Origin: Chloroflexota bacterium
Lineage (GTDB): Bacteria > Chloroflexota > Chloroflexia > Chloroheliales > Chloroheliaceae
Length of the DNA stretch: 43,746 bases
NCBI GenBank assembly: GCA_028287745.1
Contig: JAQBPB010000023.1
Span: 1-43,746 of the forward strand
Reading direction: 5' to 3'
Positions 16,928-25,036 of this stretch are shown one piece after another (position 1 is the first letter of the stretch; every line of letters begins with the position of its first letter). A program made the position numbers and the translations under genes. The notes under the pieces were generated by a model, which was not told the origin of the DNA, searched no databases, and saw nothing but the letters and a program-made list of their open reading frames with translations.

Positions 16928-19537
16928 ATGAGCGATTCTAATAATCCGGCTACGACCCTCGTAACATCTCCTGAAGAGGAGGATGCCGCTCTATCCGTAG
17001 CCGAAGGGGGAAATGAAAAAACAACCTCTGTTTACCCTTTCATCCCTTTAAAGAATGTAGTGGTTTTTCCGCGTGTGCCCATTAAACTTGTAATCGGTAG
17101 CCGCTCCCAATTGGCCCTGGAAGAAGCCCAGGTGCATCACGAGAGTCGAATTGTTGTAGCCGCCCAGCGGGAACGCGACCAGGTTCCGGAGGGCAGCGCT
17201 TATATAAATGAACTTTATACAGTTGGAACTTTAGTTGAAGTCACCAGTGTTCAAAAGCCGGGTGAAGGTAATGGCAGTACAGAAATTAGTGTAGAAGGTA
17301 TTTGCCGGGTACGTATTGACTCTTTCCGGACCTTGACGGGCCAACCTAATCGGGTCCAACTGGTCGAAGTCCACGAATTGGAAGAACTGGGCGGCGTGGT
17401 AACGCCCCAGGTCGAGTCCATGATGCGCCATACCAGCGAACTTTATACTCAATTAGGTACTCTCAGTGCTCGCGTAGGGACCGACTCGGTAGACCAGGCT
17501 AACTCCTTTAAGCGGCCCGGACAGCTGGCCGATTATGTCGCCGCCCACATGCCTAAAGTTACTCCCTCTACTATTGTCCCTGACAAACAGGCTGTTTTAG
17601 AGGAACTGGACCAGTTCCAGCGCCTCGAACGGGTCAACGTAATGCTGGCCGGAGAAATTGAACTTCTCGAAATGGACAGCCGCATCCGTAATAAGGTGCG
17701 CCAGTCGATTGATAAGAACCAGCGCGAGTTTTACCTGCGCGAACAATTAAAAGCGATCCACGATGAACTGGGCGGCGAACTGGGTAACGAGTCGGCCGAG
17801 TTCCGCAAGAAAATTGAAGAAAAGGGCCTGCCGGAAGATATTAGCGAGAAAATGCTCAAGGAATTGAACCGCCTGGAACGGATGAACAGCGCATCACCCG
17901 AGAGCAATGTTGTCCGCACCTACCTGGAATGGGTCCTGGCCTTACCCTGGAACGAATCGACCGCGGATAACCTGGATGTTGCCAATGCAGCCGACGTATT
18001 GAACGCCGACCACTACGGCTTGCACAAAGTAAAAGATCGTATCCTGGAATTCCTGGCGGTCAGGCAGCTTATTGTTAAGGCCGAGAAGAAAGTTCGCAGT
18101 CCTATTCTGTGCTTGAGTGGCCCTCCAGGTGTCGGTAAAACCAGCCTGGGCCAGTCCATCGCTCGTTCGATGGGTCGGAAGTTTGTCCGGATCAGCCTGG
18201 GTGGCGTCCGTGACGAATCCGAAATCCGGGGTCACCGCCGCACTTATGTAGGCGCTCTACCGGGCCGGATTGTGGCGGCCATGAAGCAAGTCGGTACCAG
18301 AAACCCGGTCATCCTTCTGGACGAAATAGACAAGATGAGTAGCGATTTCAAAGGCGACCCGGCGGCTGCCCTGCTGGAAGTGCTGGACCCCGAACAGAAC
18401 GGCAACTTTACCGATCATTACCTGGACATGCCGTTTGACCTTTCGGAAGTCTTCTTTATTACTACGGCCAACAACCTGTACAACATTCCCCGGCCGTTAC
18501 TGGACCGGATGGAAGTGATTGACATCGGCGGTTATACCGAGGACGAGAAACTGCAAATCGCCCGGCGCTACCTGTTGCCTAAGCAACTCGAAGCCCATGC
18601 CCTGACGAGCGATTTCCTGCAGTCAACCGACAAAATCCTCCGGGAGATTGTCCGGCACTACACCCGTGAAGCGGGCGTGCGTAACCTGGAGCGGAAAATT
18701 GCCACGGTATGTCGCAAAGCGGCCCGGCAGATGGTTGAAGGCAAGACCAAACGGTTGCGCCTGTCGACCGCGCACCTGGAGCAGTTCCTGGGTGTTCCTC
18801 GCTTCCTGGATGAAGCCCAGGCATCACAGGCCGTTATTGGCGTGGCAATGGGCCTCGCTTACACCGAGTACGGCGGCGCAATCCTGCCGGTTGAAGTGGC
18901 TTCGATGCCGGGCCGGGGTGTCCTGACGGTCACCGGCCGGTTAGGTGAAGTAATGCAGGAATCGGCTAAAGCCGCTATGAGCTATGCCCGCAGCCGTTCC
19001 AAAGAGCTGGGATTTTCGGTAGAAGCCCTGGATAAGCAGGACCTGCATATTCACTTACCGGAAGGCGCGGTGCCAAAAGATGGGCCGAGCGCCGGTATAA
19101 CAATGGCAACCGCGTTGATTTCAGTCATTAGCGGCCGCCGGGTGCGTCACGATACGGCCATGACCGGGGAAATTACCCTGCGCGGACGGGTCCTGGCGAT
19201 TGGCGGCCTCAAAGAGAAATCCCTGGCCGCGCACCGGGCCGGTATCAAGCGGATAATCGCGCCAATGGAAAACAAACGCGATCTGCGCGATTTACCGCTT
19301 AATGTCCAGCGTGAAATCGAGTGGATCTGGGTTGAGAACATGGACCAGGTCTTACCGGAAATCCTGGTAGCGGAAGATGTACCGGCGGCCCTGGCCGGTG
19401 GCGCAGTGGAAGTGACCTTGCCTGCCGAAACTGTCCCGGTCAACCAGCCCCTCCCGAACCCGGAAGTAATCAATCCGAGCGAGGCTCCGGCGGTTTCATG
19501 CGACCTGGGACCTAAGACGGCTAAAAAGAAAAGGTAA
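16928..19537 (+). CDS. lon: ATP-dependent protease Lon
   Basis: 869 residues, the usual size of bacterial LonA. The N-terminal substrate domain (FIPLKNVVVFPRVPIKLVIG) and central helices lead to the AAA+ domain with Walker A GPPGVGKT (about 398-405), Walker B VILLDEIDK and the RISLGGVRDESEIRGHRRTYVG loops. The serine protease domain has catalytic Ser721 (KDGPSAG) and Lys764 (GLKEKS), 43 residues apart as in E. coli Lon. It degrades misfolded and regulatory proteins in the cytosol. I chose ATG 16928 because AAGGGA lies seven bases before it; ATG 16901 is also open. A 50-residue Pro/Ala tail follows the fold. A large hairpin terminates it, and ssrA lies 0.7 kb downstream. Confidence 0.97.
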   Translation: MSDSNNPATTLVTSPEEEDAALSVAEGGNEKTTSVYPFIPLKNVVVFPRVPIKLVIGSRSQLALEEAQVHHESRIVVAAQRERDQVPEGSAYINELYTVGTLVEVTSVQKPGEGNGSTEISVEGICRVRIDSFRTLTGQPNRVQLVEVHELEELGGVVTPQVESMMRHTSELYTQLGTLSARVGTDSVDQANSFKRPGQLADYVAAHMPKVTPSTIVPDKQAVLEELDQFQRLERVNVMLAGEIELLEMDSRIRNKVRQSIDKNQREFYLREQLKAIHDELGGELGNESAEFRKKIEEKGLPEDISEKMLKELNRLERMNSASPESNVVRTYLEWVLALPWNESTADNLDVANAADVLNADHYGLHKVKDRILEFLAVRQLIVKAEKKVRSPILCLSGPPGVGKTSLGQSIARSMGRKFVRISLGGVRDESEIRGHRRTYVGALPGRIVAAMKQVGTRNPVILLDEIDKMSSDFKGDPAAALLEVLDPEQNGNFTDHYLDMPFDLSEVFFITTANNLYNIPRPLLDRMEVIDIGGYTEDEKLQIARRYLLPKQLEAHALTSDFLQSTDKILREIVRHYTREAGVRNLERKIATVCRKAARQMVEGKTKRLRLSTAHLEQFLGVPRFLDEAQASQAVIGVAMGLAYTEYGGAILPVEVASMPGRGVLTVTGRLGEVMQESAKAAMSYARSRSKELGFSVEALDKQDLHIHLPEGAVPKDGPSAGITMATALISVISGRRVRHDTAMTGEITLRGRVLAIGGLKEKSLAAHRAGIKRIIAPMENKRDLRDLPLNVQREIEWIWVENMDQVLPEILVAEDVPAALAGGAVEVTLPAETVPVNQPLPNPEVINPSEAPAVSCDLGPKTAKKKR

Positions 19538-19544
19538 AACCAGA

Positions 19545-19606
19545 GCAACAAAAAGGAACGTAGAGTACTTTGCAAAGTACCCTACGTTCCTTTTTGTTGC
19601 TTTTTT
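19545..19606 (+). terminator. Long near-perfect hairpin terminator of lon
   Basis: The arms 19545-19563 and 19582-19600 pair over 19 bp, and the centre 19565-19580 is itself a perfect 16-bp palindrome (GTACTTTGCAAAGTAC). Six T follow. It is a very stable terminator. Confidence 0.9.
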
Positions 19607-19803
19607 ATGCTTAAGACAATCAAAAACGCCTGATTATTGGGACAAATTTCACATACCTGTAACACCGGCTTAGTAAAGTTGAAATGTTAGACCGCTATAC
19701 TTGTATCAGAAGGGAAAGCACAAACCTTATTGCAAAGCAATAAAACCTGGATTTAATTACCTTCTTGAAAGACATTAACCTGTCTACACTAACCAACCTT
19801 ACA

Positions 19804-19843
19804 GAGGGTCTGCCTTGTACCGGGGCGGACCCTCCTTATTTTA
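19804..19843 (+). terminator. Orphan terminator between lon and ssrA
   Basis: GAGGGTCTGCC (19804-19814) pairs with GGCGGACCCTC (19824-19834) over 11 bp with one U-G pair, followed by a T-rich CTTATTTTAT. Since lon already ends at 19606, this may stop an unannotated short RNA starting around 19700. Confidence 0.6.
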
Positions 19844-20006
19844 TATAAGTTTTTAAGGCACTATACTTCTTTAAAATATATGAATGGTATTTAGGGCTAA
19901 TTTCTAAGGTCATTTTTATTTACTCTGGTCTTATGATGTAAAGGCGTTTCTAAATTAGCCTATCATAAGCACCTCGCATCCCCATATCACAATCGCTTTA
20001 TCAGCC

Positions 20007-20057
20007 TTAACAGAAAAGTTTGGTCTTTCCAACCACTTTGCTTTAACAGAAAAGTTT
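20007..20057. repeat. 15-bp direct repeats upstream of ssrA
   Basis: TTAACAGAAAAGTTT occurs at 20007-20021 and 20043-20057. A partial GAAAAGTTT recurs near 20116. Spacing of 36 bp and position 150-230 bp before ssrA suggest possible protein-binding sites, which is inference. Confidence 0.5.
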
Positions 20058-20194
20058 CCACATTTTGGAAGGTTTGTATCCGGTTTATTGCAGTCTGCTA
20101 CTAATATACAGTGTAGGAAAAGTTTGTGTAGGTTTTCAAAACATATTGATCGCGAGATTCGCCCTGAAACGAAACATTTTCCCTGGAAATAGCG

Positions 20195-20200
20195 TATAAT
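20195..20200 (+). promoter_or_regulatory. Candidate -10 of ssrA
   Basis: A perfect TATAAT lies 32 bp before the mature tmRNA 5' end. The -35 region (about 20172-20177) is weak. The position leaves a short 5' leader for RNase P to remove, as usual for tmRNA. Confidence 0.55.
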
Positions 20201-20232
20201 ATACAGACAAATGAAGATCTTAAACTCATTTC

Positions 20233-20605
20233 GGGGCTGCTTGGTTTCGACAGGGAGGGAAGATCTATAGCTGCAAGCCGAGGCGCTTTGTCCTCGTTAA
20301 TCTCGAAGCAAGCCATTAAACGGCAAAACACAAAAATTCGAGAGCTCTTACGCTCTCGCTGCCTAATTACTAGTTAGTTAGATAGCCGCTCCGAAAGACC
20401 CGTTTGTTCCGTGGGGACCAGGAGCGAAAACACAAAAACGGAGCCGCAACCAGGCAAGAGGTGGGTAACCTGGTTTAAGACACTCACTTGGGGTTATAGC
20501 TGTTCGCTTACACCGGCGTTAATCCGACATTAAAGTAAGACAAGCTTGTGCATGAGGTTATAGGGAAGAACTTTTTGGACGCGGGTTCGACTCCCGCCAG
20601 CTCCA
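20233..20605 (+). ncRNA. ssrA: Transfer-messenger RNA (tmRNA, SsrA)
   Basis: The 5' end GGGGCTG pairs with CAGCTCC at 20599-20604 through one G-U pair to form the acceptor stem, and A20605 is the discriminator. The T arm is visible as GCGGGTTCGACTCCCGC. The downstream bases are TCA, so CCA is added after transcription. The tRNA-like D-region GGTTTCGACAGGGA near the 5' end is diagnostic. The tag frame runs 20322-20366 (GGC to TAA) and encodes GKTQKFESSYALAA, ending in the ALAA degron read by ClpXP and other proteases. The length of 373 nt is typical. It rescues stalled ribosomes with SmpB, which is not in this window. Confidence 0.95.
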
Positions 20606-20622
20606 TCAATCAGTACTTAAGC

Positions 20623-20664
20623 AATAGCCGTTTACCTTCAAACGTAAGCGGCTATTATTATTTT
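20623..20664 (+). terminator. Rho-independent terminator of ssrA
   Basis: AATAGCCGTTTAC (20623-20635) pairs with GTAAGCGGCTATT (20644-20656) over 13 bp with one G-U pair. The tail is ATTATTTTAT. Confidence 0.8.
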
Positions 20665-21052
20665 ATAAATTGTTTTGTGTCTTGCCGGTCAAGTCTCCGG
20701 CCGGTTGCCAGCAGGTAACTACAACCTTTTGAAGCGGCCTTTATTAAAAATCTGTTTAACAGGCTGCCTGATTAGCAGGGCTGTACTGACCGTTTATTTT
20801 AAGACCTGGCTGCCGCATCCCCAGTATGTTACATAAAATAAATTCGGAAGGTCAAATTACTGTTTTTTACGATTTATTACTACTTAATATAGCCAAAATT
20901 ACCCCTTTTCAACTCTGTTTCTATGACATATAATAGAAATTGACCACTTTACATATCTACTTGACATATATGTCTAATGTTATTTGGCCGTAAAGCATGT
21001 TTGGGACCCGGTACGCACTCAATCTTCATATATATTTGTAGGAGTCACCTGA
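20665..21052. other. 388-bp gap before the lipoprotein gene
   Basis: It has no convincing small frame. A TATAAT (20929-20934) with a weak -35 (TTTTCA, 17 bp away) could drive the lipoprotein. A 12-bp palindrome GACATATATGTC (20963-20974) lies between it and the start. Confidence 0.45.
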
Positions 21053-22552
21053 ATGTCAGGCAAATCGTTCACGCCTAAGTACTTCGCATACCGTATGTTA
21101 ATCTGGTCGGTAGTGCTGATGTTTATTGTTTCTGCCTGCGGTAATGAGGTTACGCCTACCGCTGTAACAAATATACCTCCAACGGCCCTGCCTGGACCGA
21201 CCGCCTCTCCAACAGTAGCCTTTACCAGCACTCCCATTCCGACCCCAACTCCTACCGAAATTCCGATTGTACTGCCTACCGCAACACCGCCTAACCCGTA
21301 CTTGCCGCAGACGCAGCAGTCTTATGTACCAGCCTTCACCAAGGCGCCGACTTATACGCCGGTCCCGACCGACCAACCGCGCCCTACCGACGCACCCTAT
21401 CCTACTGACCTGCCCGCGCCGACAATAACACCTTATGTTGCGCCTTATGTCGTACCACTTTCGGTTTCACAGCGTCCGATAGTCGGCCCATTTTCACGCC
21501 TGGATTACATTCTGCCCCCGGCTTTTACCACCCAGTGCATTGCGGCCCAATATTTTGGAGCCGGTCCGGGTGGTAGCGGTTCCCAGGTCATCAGTGGTTC
21601 GAAAGGCGAGAACGGTTCGCCAAGTCCCACCGCCAGTACAATTATTCAGAGTTACCTGGAGCAGGCTCTACCCGATCAATGGTCTAATTCCTTTCAAAGG
21701 CGCTATTTCGCCGACCCGCGGTTAAATGGGTTCTTACTGCCTGCGCCAACCTTTACACCTAATCCGACCAGCACCCGGGTTCCCACTGACACTCCGCTGC
21801 CAACCTGGACCCCGGTTCCTTCACCGACACCGTTACCTTATAATACTCCGGACGTGTTTACCGGGTTAACCGCCGCTCCCCCGGCGGAACCTACCGCTCC
21901 GCCCGCGCCACCGCCTACACCGCGACCCACCATTACCCCGAGGCCGACGGCTACGGCGATTGTGCCAACCTGGACCCCTTCTTTCCAGCAGCGGTTCCAG
22001 TCAACCAGCGGGTTCAGCAGCCTTCAAAGTATATTTATTAGCGATGTTACGTCCGCCTTAAACGGGTTTTCGGAAAAGCCCATCAATTTCATTGTGATGT
22101 GGCAAGTAATGAATGACCTGACCCTGGCCCTGGTGAATGTTGACACGCCAGTTGAGGTTCACCTGCGCGCCTACGAAGAATATATGGATAAGACCATAAA
22201 CATTCTACTTAACCGCAGCTTGAAAGACCCCAGCATTCCTACCTCAGGTGAGGCCAGGTATGCTAACCGGAAAATGATTATCGGAAATGTGCCGGATTTA
22301 AAAGCCTTCCGGTTTTTCTCACCCTGCTTTACTCAGGAGCGCTTAACAACCATTCAAAACCAGTATAATGCCATTATCAACCGGGTGGCCGCAAAATATG
22401 CCGGGAAGGTTTATGTAGCAGATCTCAACACTATCAATTGGAGTAAGAACCCCCAATGGGTTTCAGTCCAAAATGGCTACGATTTAAGCATTGCCGGGGC
22501 TGACGCCGTAGCCGATGTTTTTGGTAAGGTATTCTTGACCTTGAAGTTTTAA
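21053..22552 (+). CDS. Pro/Thr-rich lipoprotein with degenerate SGNH-like domain
   Basis: 499 residues. A signal peptide ends in lipobox VSAC with Cys29, so the protein should be anchored outside the membrane. Residues about 35-160 and 240-320 are dominated by Pro-Thr repeats (PTPTEIP, TPTPLP) typical of stalk regions. The last 180 residues look like an SGNH/GDSL hydrolase core: INFIVMWQVMNDLTLAL fits block III (GxND), IIGNVPDL follows, and QNGYDLSIAGADAVADVF aligns with the final block, usually DGxHPSxxGxxxIA. Both members of the Asp-His pair appear replaced (Asn and Asp), and no GDS serine is seen. It may be an inactive binding protein. ATG 21053 has GGAG eight bases upstream. A terminator follows. 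Confidence 0.7.
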   Translation: MSGKSFTPKYFAYRMLIWSVVLMFIVSACGNEVTPTAVTNIPPTALPGPTASPTVAFTSTPIPTPTPTEIPIVLPTATPPNPYLPQTQQSYVPAFTKAPTYTPVPTDQPRPTDAPYPTDLPAPTITPYVAPYVVPLSVSQRPIVGPFSRLDYILPPAFTTQCIAAQYFGAGPGGSGSQVISGSKGENGSPSPTASTIIQSYLEQALPDQWSNSFQRRYFADPRLNGFLLPAPTFTPNPTSTRVPTDTPLPTWTPVPSPTPLPYNTPDVFTGLTAAPPAEPTAPPAPPPTPRPTITPRPTATAIVPTWTPSFQQRFQSTSGFSSLQSIFISDVTSALNGFSEKPINFIVMWQVMNDLTLALVNVDTPVEVHLRAYEEYMDKTINILLNRSLKDPSIPTSGEARYANRKMIIGNVPDLKAFRFFSPCFTQERLTTIQNQYNAIINRVAAKYAGKVYVADLNTINWSKNPQWVSVQNGYDLSIAGADAVADVFGKVFLTLKF

Positions 22553-22572
22553 TAATCAAGTGTGACACTTTA

Positions 22573-22615
22573 GGCCGGGCTTTCAAGGTAGTTAAATGAA
22601 AGCCCGGCCTTTTTT
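22573..22615 (+). terminator. Strong rho-independent terminator
   Basis: GGCCGGGCTTTC (22573-22584) pairs perfectly with GAAAGCCCGGCC (22598-22609), followed by six T. It ends the lipoprotein transcript. Confidence 0.9.
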
Positions 22616-22819
22616 ATTTACGCTATTTTTATTCAACCCGCTTTCTTCTCCCATTACTTTAAACTACAGGGGCATACATATTGCTAAATTACCTACAGGT
22701 ATTACTAAAGGAAACATAACCGGTCTCGCGGAAACGCCGCCCTGTGAAAAAGTGGTTGCCCGCCACTTTAAGACCAGACCGGCGAATAACTTGTTAGATA
22801 AATTAAGGAGATTTTGGAA

Positions 22820-23371
22820 ATGGCTGATCAGAAGACACTTTTACAGAAATATGTAAGTGATATGCTTTCCCTGGAGGCTCATATCTACCAGGCGATAGAC
22901 AAACAGGTAAAAGAAAACGCAACCGAACCGGCCGTAAAGGCCCGGTTTGAGGCTTTTGCTAAAACTCTTGAACTTCACCAGAGTTCCCTGGAAACCCGCC
23001 TGAAAGCGCTTGGTGGCGCGGCCAATAGTCCGGTTAAAGAGGGTGTGGCGGCAGTGCTGGGTGTCGCGGCCGGTGTCATTGATAAGATGCGTTCGGAAGA
23101 AATTTCAAAAGATTTCCGGGATGACTTCACAGCCTTGAACCTGAGCCTGATTTCTTATGAAATGCTGCATACCACCGCTGTGGCCCTGGGTGACCGCGAA
23201 ACCGCTGAACTGGCTGCCCGCAACGTTAAAGATAATGCCGCATTCGTGAGCTACATTCAGCAGATCTTACCTCAAATCGTTTTGAGCGAACTGCAAAAGA
23301 ACCATGAAGTTACCGTTGACCATAGCGCTACCGCCGAAACCAAACAATTGGTGGATAGCCTCTGGAAATAG
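22820..23371 (+). CDS. Ferritin-like (DUF892-type) helical protein
   Basis: 183 residues from ATG 22820, with AAGGAG nine bases upstream; a TTG two codons earlier is open but less likely. The protein is nearly all helical, beginning LLQKYVSDMLSLEAHIYQAIDKQV with a Glu and Gln spaced as in ferritin-like bundles. A paired second helix is FEAFAKTLELHQSSLETRLKAL, and FTALNLSLISYEMLHTTAVALGDRETAELA follows. The order of Glu-rich helix, ExHxxxL and YE resembles DUF892/YciF-like proteins, which may bind iron or respond to stress. The metal ligands are not certain by eye. It stands alone, ended by a terminator at 23388. Confidence 0.6.
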   Translation: MADQKTLLQKYVSDMLSLEAHIYQAIDKQVKENATEPAVKARFEAFAKTLELHQSSLETRLKALGGAANSPVKEGVAAVLGVAAGVIDKMRSEEISKDFRDDFTALNLSLISYEMLHTTAVALGDRETAELAARNVKDNAAFVSYIQQILPQIVLSELQKNHEVTVDHSATAETKQLVDSLWK

Positions 23372-23387
23372 TTTTTCTATAATAAAT

Positions 23388-23422
23388 AGGCAGGAAGGTT
23401 TAAAAGGCTTTCCTGCCTTTTT
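23388..23422 (+). terminator. Rho-independent terminator
   Basis: AGGCAGGAA (23388-23396) pairs with TTCCTGCCT (23410-23418), then TTTT. It ends the ferritin-like gene's transcript. Confidence 0.85.
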
Positions 23423-23498
23423 ATTTACCTAAAAAGCCTTTATTAGTTAGATAATTCTTACCTGAACAGGTGCTGTAATGAAACCAACCAAATCTAAA

Positions 23499-23616
23499 CC
23501 AGACTGCCTGGCCGAAAATGCCTTGCTCCACAGGATCATCCTATTTATTACCTGCAGGCGACATATCTCCAATTCAATAGAAAGATCGCCTCCTGTGTTT
23601 ATCAAGGCCAGTCTGG
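23499..23616 (+). other. Nested inverted repeats, possible structured RNA
   Basis: Three stems nest inside one another. CCAGACT (23499-23505) pairs with AGTCTGG (23610-23616), continuing through GGCC (23510-23513) and GGCC (23606-23609) past a 4-base bulge. CACAGG (23529-23534) pairs with CCTGTG (23592-23597). AGGCGA (23556-23561) pairs with TCGCCT (23586-23591). A CCTTTTTT tract follows at about 23631-23638. The region is not a known riboswitch as far as I can tell. It could also be the end of a decayed mobile element. Confidence 0.35.
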
Positions 23617-23682
23617 CTGGTGACTGAAACCTTTTTTACTTATCCCTATAAAGATATTCTGCCGGGTAGGCACCGGGAAGGT

Positions 23683-23942
23683 TTTAGATTAATATTTGTG
23701 ATTATCTCCTCCCTGGTGTCTCATAATGGCGGCAGCACCGGGTCTGTTGCCTATGCCACCTCCAGGGCGGGATAAACAGCTTACTTTTGGATTGGCTAAA
23801 GAGCTGGCGTCCAGTGGAATTCCGGTAAACGTGGTAACACCGGGTTTAATACTGATACCCCTTTCTTGAACCTTTCACTACTTCTGAGGCACAAAGGCAG
23901 ATAATTGAAAAAATTCTTCCGTTCCTTCGTTATCTGCTATAA
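23683..23942 (+). pseudogene. Decayed SDR-family dehydrogenase (C-terminal half)
   Basis: Three plus-strand frames in series give SDR motifs. The first reads LIFVIISSLVSHNGG then SVAYATSRAG and stops (the usual ISS...YxxxK region, with Lys replaced by Arg). The second reads LTFGLAKELASSGIPVNVV then TPGLI before a TGA at 23869. The third reads DTPFL, then after another shift TSEAQRQIIEKILPFLRYLL to TAA 23942. These are the family's central helices, the PG motif and the substrate lid in correct order, broken by at least two frameshifts. No N-terminal Rossmann half is visible upstream. It is a remnant unrelated in sequence position to the intact SDRs at 4-8 kb. Confidence 0.75.
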
Positions 23943-24095
23943 TGCTTTATCCAATCCCCAATTTATGACGCATAAAATGGCTAGTCTCGACCCCTGCCCG
24001 GTCGGCAGTGATGCCCTATTGAAATTCGCCAGGTGATAGCCGATTCTGTGCTGTAACTGGCTAATACGGAATATCTGAAGTGGAGATAATTTACT

Positions 24096-24980
24096 TTGAT
24101 CAAAAATACCAATGATAACACCACTGCCAGGCCGCATCTTAAGTGCTATATAAACTCCGGAAACCTGTTTAATTTACCTGCTTACTCTTCCGGTCCCCAG
24201 GGTAATGAACTCGAGCTACTAAAGGCGGCCAAAGCAGCCGGGTTTCAAGGGGTTCAATTTGCTAACCCGGAGCTATGCCGGGAGTTAGGGCTGGGTGTGG
24301 CTGGGTCAGGCCGGGTCAATCGGGTTGACGAAGTTGAACCCGTTGCCATAAAGGCTAAAGAGCAAGACTTAGAGTGTGTTACGCTCCATGTCGGTTGGGG
24401 ATTGGAGCCGGATGAAGAAGTATGGCGGTTAGTGGAAGCTGTCCTGGAGGCTTCCCAAAAACACGATATTCCACTTTATATTGAAACCCACCGGGCTACT
24501 ATAACCCAGGATATGTGGCGAACCGTCCAGATAGTGAACAAGTTCCCCGAAGTACGGTTTAACGGCGATTTCTCTCACTGGTATACCGGTCAGGAGATGG
24601 TTTATGGTGGTTTTGAGACCAAGCTGGCTTTCCTGGCCCCGGTCTTTGAACGAGTGCGCTTTATCCACGGGCGTATCGGTAATCCCGGCTCTATCCAGGT
24701 GGATATTGGAGATGGTCATAAGGACCTGTCTTACCTTTCCCATTTCAAGGAGATGTGGACCCGCAGCTTTGCCGGGTTCTTGAAGAGTGCCCGGGGTGGC
24801 GATTACTTTTGTTTTGCCCCGGAACTCTTACAACCTGAAATTTTTTACGCCAGGACCTTTCCCAACAAGGAAGGCCAACTTATCGAAGAAGGGGACCGCT
24901 GGCAGCAGGCTTTACTATACAATCAGATTGCCCAGGAATGTTTTGATGTAGCCTATCAAAGCTTAGAACAGCCGGTTTAG
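24096..24980 (+). CDS. TIM-barrel sugar phosphate isomerase/epimerase-like protein
   Basis: 294 residues of the AP-endonuclease-2 / xylose-isomerase-like barrel. Visible are the early strand with helix LLKAAKAAGFQGVQFANPE, the strand VTLHVGWG, a metal-ligand-type IYIETHR (LYIETHRAT), the strand NGDFSHW with Asp and His, and RFIHGRIG then GDGH. Glu, Asp and His at these strand ends usually hold a divalent metal. Family members epimerise or isomerise sugars, inosose and similar polyols. The only in-frame start is TTG 24096, with GGAG ten bases upstream. A zinc dehydrogenase follows 56 bp later, so the pair may oxidise and isomerise one carbohydrate. The substrate is unknown. Confidence 0.75.
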   Translation: MIKNTNDNTTARPHLKCYINSGNLFNLPAYSSGPQGNELELLKAAKAAGFQGVQFANPELCRELGLGVAGSGRVNRVDEVEPVAIKAKEQDLECVTLHVGWGLEPDEEVWRLVEAVLEASQKHDIPLYIETHRATITQDMWRTVQIVNKFPEVRFNGDFSHWYTGQEMVYGGFETKLAFLAPVFERVRFIHGRIGNPGSIQVDIGDGHKDLSYLSHFKEMWTRSFAGFLKSARGGDYFCFAPELLQPEIFYARTFPNKEGQLIEEGDRWQQALLYNQIAQECFDVAYQSLEQPV

Positions 24981-25036
24981 GTTAAGCCGGGCCTTCTCTA
25001 ATAGCTAAAACTTAATGTCTTGTAAAGGAGACTATT

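Larger units (their letters stand above)
19607..20232. other. 626-bp gap between lon and ssrA
   Basis: It has no credible protein frame. It holds an orphan terminator-like hairpin at 19804, a pair of 15-bp direct repeats at 20007 and 20043, and the ssrA promoter near 20195. Confidence 0.5.
23423..24095. other. 673-bp gap with nested stems and a decayed SDR gene
   Basis: No intact gene is present. The first half contains nested inverted repeats (23499-23616), and the second a broken SDR (23683-23942). Both are listed separately. Confidence 0.6.

Noticed and set aside
20101..20331. 76-codon minus-strand frame
   Set aside because: It is antisense to ssrA and its promoter and has no family features.
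22596..22856. 86-codon plus-strand frame
   Set aside because: It begins inside a terminator hairpin and overlaps the start of the ferritin-like gene out of frame.
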